Assembly: GCA_015680905.1 (NCBI GenBank) | Contig: CM027379.1 | Span: 97,453,001-97,517,000, forward strand | Length of the DNA: 64,000 nucleotides | Source of the DNA: Coptis chinensis | Taxonomy: Eukaryota; Streptophyta; Magnoliopsida; Ranunculales; Ranunculaceae | Direction of reading: 5' to 3' | Shown here: positions 43,747 to 55,019 of the stretch, piece after piece | Layout: each line of letters starts with the position of its first letter | Position numbering within the stretch: the first letter of the stretch is position 1 | Made by a program: the position numbers and the translations under genes | Notes under the pieces: model-generated | The model's database searches: none | Seen by the model: only the letters and a program-made list of their open reading frames with translations | Told to the model about the DNA's origin: nothing

Positions 43747-45837
43747 ATGAAGAAAACAGCAAAGCAAAACAAAAGTCTTCTTCCACCTGTTCCTACACCA
43801 GCACCTTGGTTTGTCTTTCCTAGTGGTAATGGTGCCAGGAAATTGAACTTCTTCAATGTATCCGATCCAAACAAAAAGAGTTATATCAGAAGCTGTGAAG
43901 AGAATCTAGAGAAAGATTGTGTAGCATCTATGCATGGATGGTTAGTTATGACGGATTTATGGTTATCAGCAGAAGTTCACTGTTTCTTGTGGAATCCTGA
44001 TACACGAAAAAAGGTTGATCTACCATCCTGGAGTGTCAAGCGCCCTGAAGATGTTGGTATGTGCATCCTATTGTCTCCGCCAACCGACCCAGATTGTATG
44101 GTTTTGTTTGCGGGGGAGAATTTTTTTCTAACATGGCAACTAGGAGATAAAAACTGGACAAAACACAATTATGAACTTGTCGGAAAAGACCCTGATGATA
44201 CGATAGACTTCATTCATAAAGTCATTAGTTGCAAGGATGGAAACATCTATGCCTTAACCATTCATTTGATGGTTGCTGTTATTGATAGGGAAAGTTGTGG
44301 CAACCTGTCTGTAAGGTTGTTAGATTTTGAGAGGCCTCCAAGTTCAAAATCATTCAGTTTCGATACTCATCACTTGGTGGAGTCGTGTGGGGAAATTTTT
44401 CTTGTTGTTATAATGTTTCTAGGCCAGACCACTATTGAGGACGTCCACTATGTTGAGATTTTTAAGATGGATTTATCTAAGGAGGTGTGGGTGAAAGTGG
44501 AATCCCTTGGCGATCGTGTGTTCTTTGTTACAGATGACCGTGGCAATATGTCTCTTCCCGCTACCAAATTTGGATTGAAAGGAAATTGCATTTATTTCTC
44601 CATTCGGGATAAAAACGGTTTCTACATATTTGATCTAGGAGGTGGAAATTTATCAAACTGTATGCCTTGGCGTCCTAACTTGCTAGAACAACCGTTCACA
44701 CCATTTTGGTTTCTACCTAACAATAGACAGACAGGTTGCAATTTTGAAGATGAATATACAGACACTAAGAAGGAACTGACGATGGAGATGGCAGATAATA
44801 AGTATGCAATTTTGAAGGAACATGTGGAGGAATATAATAAACTTCAGTTGAATGACCTCCCCATGGATATTCTGCGGTTAATAGCACTGTATCTCCCATC
44901 GACTGCTGATTACTTGAACTTTGGCCGTGTTTGTAAGTCATTTGCATCGTCTATTCCTCAAATCCCATTGACAACTCAATATCCCCAACTCATGTTTTCA
45001 AAGAGAAGAAATAGTGTATGCAGTTTCTATGATCCAATGTACAATGTTACTTACTGTTTTGATATGCCGGAGCTGTTGGGTGCTAGAGTTCACTTCTCAA
45101 AGGATGGTTGGTTGCTAATCTCTAAAGATAATTATAAGATGTCTTTCTTCAACCCTTTCACTAAGGTCACTGTTGAACTTCCAGATTTACCAGAACATTA
45201 TACAATGAATGGTTTATCGTTTACACAGGCGCCGATTTCTACAGATTGTGTAGTTTTTGGTATTGCTTGGGCTGGTGCTTCCGCAGTTCAGATATTATAT
45301 TTGCATTTGGGAGAAGATGCTTGGACACACGAGGGTCGTCATAATGAAGTTGATTTTTTTCCTTCTAACAACAATCCCGTTTTCCATGATGGTGCATTCT
45401 ACTGCTTGGGTGCAGAGAGATATTTGGGAGTCTTTGATCTAAGGGATTATACATGGACTATTCATCTTACACCCGAACCTTGTTCATCTATTCAACAAAA
45501 CTTTTTGGTTGAGAACGATGGAGAACTTTTATCAGTTTTTGTTGGGCAGGAGGGAGAATATGTTCATCTATACAAGTTGGATCGTTCAAACATGTATTGG
45601 GAGGTTTTGAGTAACTTGGAAGATCAAATGTTGTTCGTGAGTCGCTCAACATCTTTATTAATGAAGGCGACTTCAGAAAAAATGCAGAACAAGATTTATT
45701 TTCCTCTGTCATACGGTAACAGGAACAATTATCTATTCTATTCACTTGAGACTCAAAGATGGCAATCCTCTTTGGGCGGCTACTTAAGCGAGGATATCTA
45801 CAACACAGAAGAGAAACTGCATTGTACTTGGATTTAA
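43747..45837 (+). CDS. F-box protein with two DUF295 (KIB1-4 beta-propeller) domains
   Basis: A single open frame of 696 residues with no intron. Residues about 40-330 form a first DUF295 domain (GWLVMTDLWLSAEVHCFLWN, DPDCMVLF, KGNCIYFSIRDKNGFYIFDL). Residues about 367-405 form an F-box (LNDLPMDILRLIALYLPST then FGRVCKSFAS). Residues about 420-675 form a second DUF295 domain (KDGWLLISKDNYKMSFFNPF, TDCVVFGIAWAG, NNYLFYSLETQRWQ). Family members usually have one F-box followed by one DUF295, so the order here is unusual and suggests fusion of two tandem genes whose first copy lost its F-box. F-box proteins hand substrates to SCF ubiquitin ligases; the target is unknown. The start was chosen as the first ATG of the frame after a TATA box at 43537. 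The frame is undamaged, so it is probably a live gene. Confidence 0.88.
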   Translation: MKKTAKQNKSLLPPVPTPAPWFVFPSGNGARKLNFFNVSDPNKKSYIRSCEENLEKDCVASMHGWLVMTDLWLSAEVHCFLWNPDTRKKVDLPSWSVKRPEDVGMCILLSPPTDPDCMVLFAGENFFLTWQLGDKNWTKHNYELVGKDPDDTIDFIHKVISCKDGNIYALTIHLMVAVIDRESCGNLSVRLLDFERPPSSKSFSFDTHHLVESCGEIFLVVIMFLGQTTIEDVHYVEIFKMDLSKEVWVKVESLGDRVFFVTDDRGNMSLPATKFGLKGNCIYFSIRDKNGFYIFDLGGGNLSNCMPWRPNLLEQPFTPFWFLPNNRQTGCNFEDEYTDTKKELTMEMADNKYAILKEHVEEYNKLQLNDLPMDILRLIALYLPSTADYLNFGRVCKSFASSIPQIPLTTQYPQLMFSKRRNSVCSFYDPMYNVTYCFDMPELLGARVHFSKDGWLLISKDNYKMSFFNPFTKVTVELPDLPEHYTMNGLSFTQAPISTDCVVFGIAWAGASAVQILYLHLGEDAWTHEGRHNEVDFFPSNNNPVFHDGAFYCLGAERYLGVFDLRDYTWTIHLTPEPCSSIQQNFLVENDGELLSVFVGQEGEYVHLYKLDRSNMYWEVLSNLEDQMLFVSRSTSLLMKATSEKMQNKIYFPLSYGNRNNYLFYSLETQRWQSSLGGYLSEDIYNTEEKLHCTWI

Positions 45838-46260
45838 CAATAATAATACTTGTTGTTCCCCTCCCTCTACATGTATGTCTCAATGTCTGGTTATGTTCAT
45901 ATTGTTGTTGAGATATCTATTATATTCCCAATTTTCCATGCATGTTGGTTACAATTATCTCATTATGTAACTCGCCATAAGGACATAAGGTGTCCAAATT
46001 CTTCAGAAAAAGGTTTTCAATAACCACCGAGTGCAAAAGTCTCTGTGAACCTCGTTAAGTTACTGTAATCGCTGGGTACACCTAAAACTCTATTATGTTT
46101 ACCATATATTCATTTGGAAGTTGCATAGTGTGTGCAATTATGTTCACCATTTGGTCTCAACTCTTAAAGGTCGAGAATGGAAACAATGAAGTGAACGCTC
46201 AGTAGTCAGCTGCGTCTTCAGCAGCTCGGCATCCCCAGACCTGTGTTGTACATGACTTGA
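45838..46260. other. 3' flank of the DUF295/F-box gene
   Basis: Presumed 3' UTR and spacer, AT-rich, with no further gene. Ends at the target duplication GTACA (46261-46265) of the Copia element. Confidence 0.5.
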
Positions 46261-46265
46261 GTACA

Positions 46266-47152
46266 TGTTGTAAGCAAATAAAAGAAAACAATAGAAGACA
46301 AGGACAGAATAATAGGTAATAACCAAGGCGCGTATTAGGCTGTCCTTAAGGAAAGATTTCGCCCCTTTCAATGGTGCAGAAAGGCAACAGTGACGTCTTC
46401 CTCACAGGATTCAATGGTTAACAGCAGCCTGACTTTGCACTAGAACAGACTACCCTCTAGAACAGCAATATAACTCTCTCTGGCGGATGACAGGAAGAAG
46501 AGAAGAAGAATAGGGGTAAATCTCTGTTTCTGAGAAGTGGGATGAAGGCTTATTGAGTATTCACGATTTCTGGTTTTCTCTTGAATTGGATTCGCTGGTG
46601 TATAGAGGCAAAGAAGAAGACGACTTCTCTCTCTCAGATAGAGGCAAAGAAGAAAAGACGACTTTTGTCTCTCTCTATACTCGAGTTCTCCTACTTCCTA
46701 TCTCTCTCTGCCTCTGTATTGTAATATAATGTATCCCCTCTATGAACACAGCAGTGTTTATATAGAGGATCATTCGGTTACCAGATGGGATGGGAGAAGG
46801 ACACCTTTCAGAGTCGGTTTCACAAAACCAATTCAAAGTAGAACTCTAGCTAGCCGAAACTTGCTGCAAAAAGCAAAAACAAGTTTAGGCAATTGGTAAT
46901 CCACTACCCACTAGTCAATCAGCCCAAGCCCAAGCCTGAACCCGACACGACGCGGTTCGGTGCGGGGCGGGCGGGCGCGCGTGTGTGTGGCTTTGGGTGA
47001 GTCCTCCCTCCTAACACAAAAGCCTTTGTACCCTAAGGGCACGCCCTTATGTTGGAGGAATTTCTCTTATACCTCACTTGCTAGTGGTGGTTCACCAATG
47101 TGGGACTAAACAACACACAAGTATTTTGAAATACTTATTGGAGATTCCAACA
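46266..47152 (-). repeat. LTR of the Copia element (3' LTR in element sense)
   Basis: In plus-strand reading starts TGTTGTAAGCAAATAAAAG and ends TGGAGATTCCAACA; includes a TC-rich block and GGGCGGGCGGGCGCGCG that is shorter in the partner LTR. Confidence 0.88.
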
Positions 47153-50100
47153 ATCCCCCACTATTTCAAAATACTCATAGTCCCCCACTATTTTGGAATA
47201 GGATATTACAAAAGAAATGGGTTAACGAAATGCCAGAGAGAATCGAAAAAACAATGCATAAGATACTGATGCTTTTCGGGCTTGAACCAGTCATAGGGTA
47301 ACATGTCTTATAATACGTGAAAGTGGTGGATTAAAAAATCTTTGAACCAACATTCCCTTGTAGTAAAATAGAGGACATGCACCCACATTCCTCTTTCATT
47401 ATATGCCCCGTTTCTGCGGTGTTGCTTTTTTGGCCCTTTTGGTACTTTGTGTTATGTGAATGCTCTAGAGTACTTGCCTGAATACTCATAAGAACCGACC
47501 CAGTTCTACATTCACGTAGGTGGATATCCATCAAGTGTACATAGCAGTTAGAATACACTATCTCATAAAAATAATGGACTATGGATTCCATTAAGAGTAA
47601 AATAACTCATCCTTTTCTCATTGCTATTCAAGTTATACAAAGTATACAAAAATGCTATCTAGTCATAGGGTGACGCGCCTCAAAGAAAGACAATAGCATA
47701 CCGGAGCTTAATGACGAGGTGACTTGTTTTTCCCTTTGAACCTACTTCATGGGATCTCCAATCACATAGGTGGGGTTGCGTCGATTGTCGCCCTCTATCA
47801 AAGGAAAAGTCCCATCCCCGACGTGATCAACCACTTGTCTCTCGTAAAGCGGTTTTGTCGGAGGATTGTCCAAATTTAACTCGACCTCACATAATCTAGA
47901 GCCACAACTCCGCATTCCAAAGAAATGCTTTATAGATCGTAGTCTCGCATTTAATATGCCCTTTTCCCATTATACAATTTGTTTTTTGCCTTTGCTATCA
48001 AGCGCCCGACGAAATACAATGCAATGCATAGGTACCGAGGCGGTTTTGTACCAATAGGAAGATCTCGCCAAGAGGTTTCTAAGCCACTCAACCCTCAAGA
48101 CTTGCTTTATCTAAAGCAATAAGCTCGGACTCCATGGTTGAACGAGCTATCAAGGTCCGCTTAGAAGATTTCCAAGCGATCGCACCTCCACCTAGGGTGA
48201 AAATATAACCACTAGTGGACTTGATATCATGAGAATCGGATATCCGGTTTGCATCACAATAACCCTCTATCACGGTGGAGTTTGTCTAAACCTTTATGTC
48301 AGTAATTCATTGTTCCTCTCAAGTACTTGGCTAGTCTCTCTAAGGCACTCCAATGTTCCCGGCTAGACAATGAGTGTATCCGCTTAGCACGCTAACTGCA
48401 TAAGCAATGTCGGTCTAGTGCAATTCATCAAGTACATGAGACTACCAATAATTTGGGCATATCTAGATCGAAGGACACCATGTTGAGCATTTTTCCAAGT
48501 TCACTATTTGCCTCATAAGGTGTCGACACATGTGCTTACTATCATAAAAGTTAAACTTCTTCAAAAACTTCTCAACATAATGCTCTTGTGAAAGCGTGAT
48601 AGCCATCATCAAGCTTTTTCGATGATCTTGATTCCAAGAATCACATCACCTTCTCCCAAATCTTTCATTTCAAATTGGGAGGATAAAAACATCTTGGTGT
48701 TTCTCACAACATCAAGGCTAGGACTCATGATTAACATGTCATCCACATATAGACAGATAATCACATATGTATTCACATCAAAAGATTTAAAGTAAATACA
48801 TTTATCAGCATCATTTATGTGATATCCATTAGACATCATGACACTGTCAAACTTTTCATGCCATTGTCTTGGCGCTTGTTTCAACCCATATAAAGACTTA
48901 ACTAACTTACATACCTTATGCTCATTCCCTAGTACTATCGTACCCTCAGGCTCCATCATATATATTTCTTCATCAAGATCACCATTCAAAAATGCAGTTT
49001 TTACATCCATTTGATGAATAAATAAATTATGAATAGCAGCTAGAGCCATTAGAACTCTTATAGAAGAAATTCTAGTTACAGGAGCATAAGTATCAAAATA
49101 GTCAATGCCTTTTTTCTGGGAGAATCCCTTGACTACAAGTCTAGCCTTGTATTTCTCAATGGAACCATCTAGTTTCAATTTTTTTTTTTGAAGATCCACT
49201 TGTAACGTATAGGTTTCGCCCCAGGAGGTAGATCCACTATCTCCCATGTGTGATTAGCTATAATCGAATCTAGTTCTGAGTGTATAGCATCCTTCCAGAA
49301 AGGTGCATCTCGAGAACTGATTGCCTCATTATATGTCACAGGATCATCATCAAGAAGAAATGTGTAAAAGTCATCACCAAAATTGGTGGATTTTCTGTCT
49401 CTTTTACTCTTCCGAATTTCTTGTTCAGAAATTTCAAGATCTGTTAATTGTTGTTCACTAGGAGCAACCAACCTCTCAATGCCAATTTTCAAAGGAAACA
49501 AATTCTCAAAGAAATCAGCATTTTTACTCTCTATAATAGTGTTAGCATCGACAAGGTTATTATCAGATTTTACTACTAAAAATCTATATGCAGCACTATT
49601 ATGAACATAACCAATGAACATACAATCAATAGTTCTAGGTCCCAATTTTCTCTTTTTAGGTTCATTCACTAGAACCTTTGCAAGACACCCCCACATTTTT
49701 AAGTATGTCAGGTTAGGTACATGACCTTTCCATAACTCATATGGTGTCTTATTCCCTGTTTTCTTGTTGGGTATCCTATTCTGTATATGGCAAGCAGATA
49801 GGATTGCTTCCCCACAAGTTCAGTGGAAGCTCGAACTTACAAGCATAGCATTCATCATCTCTTTAAGTGTTCTATTTTTCCGTTCGGCTACTCCATTAGA
49901 CTCAGGAGAGTATGGTGGAGTAGTCTCATGAATAATGCCACTATTGTCACAAAAGTCCTGGAAGGGGTTAGACTCATACTCTCCACCCCTGTCAGACCGA
50001 AGTCTTTTAATCTTACAGTTAAGCTGGTTTTCAACTTCATCTTTGTACTTGAGAAACATCTCACCTGCCTCATACTTGTTTCTAAGTAAATATACCATGG

Positions 50101-51772
50101 TGTACCTAGAGAAGTCATCTATGAATGTAATATAATAAAACTTCCCCCCTCTAGACATGGTACTTCTGAATTCACCCAAATCCGTATGAATAAGAGTTAG
50201 TAATCCAATTTTATCTCTAGAAAAGCTTAAGATGGTTTCTTCGTGGCTTTAGTCTCAAAGACATATCTCACATTTATCATTAGAAAAATCAGAAATATCG
50301 GACAATAAACCACATGCTTTCATCCTTTTCATATCTTGAACATTCACATGTCCTAGTCGACCATGCCATATATTAAAAGAGTCAAGCAAGTAAGCGTATG
50401 CATTCATTCTTATTAATAATAATGTTGTCAAGTACATTCAACATGAAAAGACCCTTTGTTATTACAATAACCTTTACCAACAAAACCCTCATTCTTTGTC
50501 GCCGGAACAAACTTGTCACTCTCAAAAGTCACCTTGATGCCCAAACTTTTCCCGGTAGGGACATTAAATCGATTCGACCGAATCTCAAGAACATGAAGAA
50601 CATTACTAAGTGAAAGGGTTTTCCCGGTTAACCCGGAAGAACCTTGCTGTTCCTCAACAGAACGGACCTAGAGTCACCCATATAGACCTTTTCATCTTTC
50701 ACTAGTATGTAGTCCGGAGAAGGCTTCAACATCACCACAGACGTGTATGGTGGCACCGAATCTAGTACCCAGTTCCTCTTCCCGGTGGCTATGAACACTT
50801 GTGACACCACATCAGCAACAATATCATCTCCCTCAACTAGATTAGCATTGGGAGGATCATCAGTGTCTTTCTTGTGTCTGCACTGAAAAGCCCTATGTCC
50901 AGGTTTACCACAAACATAACAATTTCCATTGCAAGCACCACTCCTTTTAAAAGAAGTGTCTTTGACCTTGAAATTTTATTTTTTGTTGTATTACTCGCTT
51001 TTTAGAGGTTTTGTTAGATTTGTTGGGATTACCTTCAATGATATTGGCCTTAGAATGGAATTCCTTAGACAACACCTCATCCCAAGTCTTGTTCTTTTCC
51101 TCTATGTGAATGTGAATGATCACATCCTCAAGAGTCATCGCTACGCTTTATGCTTCATACTATTTTTATAGTGTTTCCAAGACTTCGGGAGTTTCTCAAT
51201 CAAACATCCAAGAACAAAGGTTTGGGTAAATTAATACCCTCGGTTTTCAAATCATTAATCAAAGCACATGAAAATCATGGATTTGAGACGTTACATCTCT
51301 ATCCTCTCTCATATGAAACTTTAGAAAAGTCCTAATAGCATATTTCGAAAGTACCAAAGATCCCTCTATTATGTATTTCTTGTTCAAACTCTCCCATATA
51401 TCATGTGCATTCTTATTTGAACAATAAATATAAAAATTTCATTGGACAAGGTACTCAAAATAGCATGACGACATACCTTATTCCCATTGAGCCAAAGCTT
51501 GATTTCTTTCAAATCATTAGAACCTCCATGGGTGTGTATCGATGAGATACCTTGCATAGTTGAGTACATCTAGGGCTGTGAACACCCTTTCTCTCCATCG
51601 CTTGAAGTGTGAACCGTTGAAGGATTCAATCTTTGACATATTGGGTAAGTTCGCGAGCATTCATAGAGGTGCAAAGATCTCTCATAGACTAAGTAACTTC
51701 CCATGACCTGAATTGGTTTCTTTGATCGGGCGTGGTGTCAACGGTGTAGACATCTTGTTCTTTCCTTAAGAT

Positions 51773-52638
51773 TATTGTAGCGGATAAAAGAAAACAATAG
51801 AAGACAAGGACGTAATAATAGGTAATAACCAAGGCGCGGATTAGTCAGTCCTTAAGGAAAGATTTAAGCCCCTTCCAATGGTGCGTAAAGGCAACAAATG
51901 GCGCCTTCCTCACAGGATTCAATGGTTAACAGCCACCGACTTTGCACTAGAGCGGACTACCCTCTAGAACAAAGAATATAACTCTCTCCGGGCGGGCCGA
52001 CGTGAAGAAGAGAAGAAGAATAGGGGTGAATCTCTGTTTCTGAGAAGTGGGATGAAGGCTTATTGAGTATTCACGATTTCTGGTTTTCTCATGAATTGGA
52101 TTCGCTGGTGTATAGAGGCAGCAGCAAGAAGCACGACTTCTATCTGTCTCTCTCTGTATAGAGGCAGCAGCAGCAGACGACTTTTGTCTCTCTCTATACT
52201 CGAGTTCTCCTACTTCCTATCTCTCTCTGCCTCTGTATTGTAATCTAATGTATCCCCTCTATGAACACAACAGTGTTTATATAGAGGATCATTCGGTTAC
52301 CAGATGGGATGGGAGAAGGACACCTTTCAGAGTCGGTTTCACAAAACCAATTCAAAGTAGAACTCTAGCTAGCCGAAACTTGCTGCAAAAAGAAGTTTAG
52401 GCAAATGGTAATCCCACTACCCACTAGTCAATCAGCCTAAACCCGACACGACGCGGTTTGGTGCGGGTGTGTGTGTGGCTTTGGGTGAGTCCTCCTTCCT
52501 AACACAAAAGCCTTTGTACCCTAAGGGCACGCCCTTATATTAGAGGAATTTCTCTTATACCTCACTTGCTAGAGGTGGTTCACCAATGTGGGACTAAACA
52601 ACACACGTATTTTGAAATACTTATTGGAGATTCCAACA
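51773..52638 (-). repeat. LTR of the Copia element (5' LTR in element sense)
   Basis: Matches 46266-47152. Ends TGGAGATTCCAACA and is followed by GTACA. Confidence 0.88.
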
Positions 52639-52643
52639 GTACA

Positions 52644-53110
52644 TTCATCAGGGACGAAGTTCCACACCTCCAACGAGAATGCTGTGGCCTGTGTTGTACA
52701 TAACTGAACAGATATGTTGTACTGTCACCAGCACACAAAAGTTTACTATTTATGGGGAATAGTTGATAAATGATAACGGTGCTAGAGATCCAACTGCTAC
52801 AGCGGAAAATAAAATGACAAAATACCAACAGCCAGCTTCGTACAAAGCCATCATATGAAACCACTAACATTTGGAAATATCAAAGTTGTGAAGTCCTAAA
52901 CATAGTTGGTTGGCTGATAGTCAGATTCAAATATATTTAGAGAAAATAAGTTGTGCGCTTATGTTCACACATCTGAACTTGTTTGTGACCATCTGGTCTA
53001 TACACAAAAAAGTTGTGTGGCTTCACTAGAGAACCAATTCATAATGGCCACAACTTCAAAAGTCATCATTGGATCGCACCTGCTGCCCAACGCTTTAAAA
53101 GGCAGTGAAA
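52644..53110. other. Spacer, no gene seen
   Basis: AT-rich DNA between the Copia element and the last Rab exon. It would contain the 3' UTR of the Rab gene on the minus strand. Confidence 0.45.
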
Positions 53111-53624
53111 TCAAGACGAGCAACAATTGGCCTTCTGCCCAACAGGCTGCCCCCTCATTTGCACAGTTGCAGGTCTATTTGCGTTCATAGCCGGTTGACT
53201 TGCCATCCTACACATAAAAAGGTAGTACTGAATATGATCCAAGACAATAGATAGCCTGAATGTATACATTCCAGTCCTAAAAGCTACTGCAAAATACAAT
53301 TTGTCCTTATTGTTAATATTGATTCAATATTACCCAGCACATGGACAAACTGGCAAGGCAGTAGTCTTCTTGATAGCAATATAGTAACATGGAAATTTCA
53401 TATTCTTAACAAAATCGGTGTTGGAGCATGGACACTTCATATTCTAAATTTTTTTGAAGAAAACACACACAGGCACTCATCTCAGAAACATGCACACGTT
53501 GTGCTGACAATTTCAAACTAGGGTTTCTTCCATACCCTATTAGAGTAAAGACTAAATAACGTAGTTTATTAACATAGTTAGAACTCCCTGATAAACCATT
53601 TTCATAGTATTTATTTCATTATTT

Positions 53625-53805
53625 GTAAGGACACAGTGACACACTATATAAAGTCTAGAACCCAAAAATTAGTTGGGTAACAAAATAATAACAATATTTT
53701 TCTAATTAATTAGTTGTGTCTCCGTGTCCTATTTCATTTAGGTTGTCGGGTGTCGGACACTCCATATCAGTATTGGACACACACGTCTGTGTCAATGTGA
53801 CTTGG
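53625..53805. repeat. Anonymous repeat with GTGTCC/GGACAC-rich segment, copy B
   Basis: Within a Rab intron. GGTTGTCGGGTGTCGGACAC and TATTGGACACACACGTC resemble the block at 24125-24440. Family unknown. Confidence 0.35.
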
Positions 53806-55019
53806 AATTATCTAATAGAGTCCAAACTCTAACAAGAGACAATAGAGACATCTAGAACACCTATAAAATTCTAAGTGCGTGATTTTCAGAAAGAGAACAG
53901 ACAAACTAACCTGTTCTTAATTTCAGCAGCCATAGTCATGAATGCCTGTTCTACATTGGTTGCATTTTTGGCACTAGTTTCCAAGAACGGAATCCCAACC
54001 TCATCCGCAAATGCCTGAAGAAAGAAGTACAATTACTATAAGGTTGAGCCTTGAGGCCTTGCAGGAGGGGGAATAGGAATTATCTTGTATCCAAGAGACA
54101 CAACGAAAACAACCACCCATCTAGTATGTGCCGACTAGCAAAGTCGGTAAAATTTTTGAGTGATGATACCAGAGGTTTGGGACTCAAACCCCGCCAACAT
54201 TAAAGAGTTATTGATCTCATTTAAAACAGGCTTACCAATCCAAGTACATATATATATCAGAAAGTATACGGCCCTCACTACTTACAATTTGGAGTTTGAT
54301 CGTCTTTCCATCTTGCTCAACTGTGCGAATTTTCTAGAGATACAAAGTTGAAATAAAGTGAGATCATAGGTACAGCGAGGTGGCAACCAAAACTTGGATG
54401 GCAGAATTATGTTATCATACTTACAAAATCAACACCAATTGTACTAATGTAGCTCTCTAAATAAGAATCGTCCTATAGTGCAGTCAACAGTTTTAGAATC
54501 AGATTTTTCATAACCCACAATATTAGGTGAGCAAAGCAAAGACTACATGAAGAATCAAATGGAACAAACCAACATGAAATTCCACTAATGAGAATAAACA
54601 GTATAATCTGCAATTGTAGGGATACACTAATTTGATGGATATATTGCATATTCCTGTGATTAATTAACTGAAATGAATTTTTAGTCGATTAAGCGTCAAT
54701 ATCATTCAGCTCGCATACCACATATCTGAGGATAATGTCTGCGAATATATATTGGCAACAATTTGAAGTACAAATCCAATGTTCATCAATACTACAACCT
54801 GAACACACGATATCATTGGTTATGCATATCTTTTAAAACTGAAGTTTCAGATGCTATATTAAGTTTTCTTCTTATTTCAATTATTTTACAAATTCTTGTG
54901 CATATACTGCAAAGCTTATAGACTGGTCAAACATGTATCATTACTCTAACATCAAACACAAATCTAGCGTCCATCAATTCTAAGACTATATGTACACAAG
55001 AAATCACTTATGCACATTC

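Larger units (their letters stand above)
46266..52638 (-). mobile_element. Ty1/Copia element with both LTRs
   Basis: Two long LTRs (46266-47152 and about 51773-52638) and the 5-bp duplication GTACA (46261-46265 and 52639-52643). In element sense (minus): gag with a Cys-His knuckle (about 51700-50850), protease region (near 50780), integrase core (50179-49820; LRSDRGGEYESNPFQDFCD and TPPYSPESNGVAERKNRTLK), reverse transcriptase (49247-48609; DVKTAFLNGDLDEEIYM, KSLYGLKQAPRQWHEKFD, CLYVDDMLIM) and RNase H (48273-48088). The purine tract TGGGGGAT precedes the 3' LTR. Motifs fit the Tork-like part of Copia. Several breaks make it non-functional. The LTRs agree over most of their length with scattered differences, so it is not brand new. 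Confidence 0.92.

Noticed and set aside
54110-54215. Possible SINE with tRNA-like boxes (TAGCAAAGTCGGTAAA and GGTTTGGGACTCAAACCCC)
   Set aside because: Box-like words are suggestive, but no A-tail, target duplication or second copy is seen in the window, so it is left unannotated.
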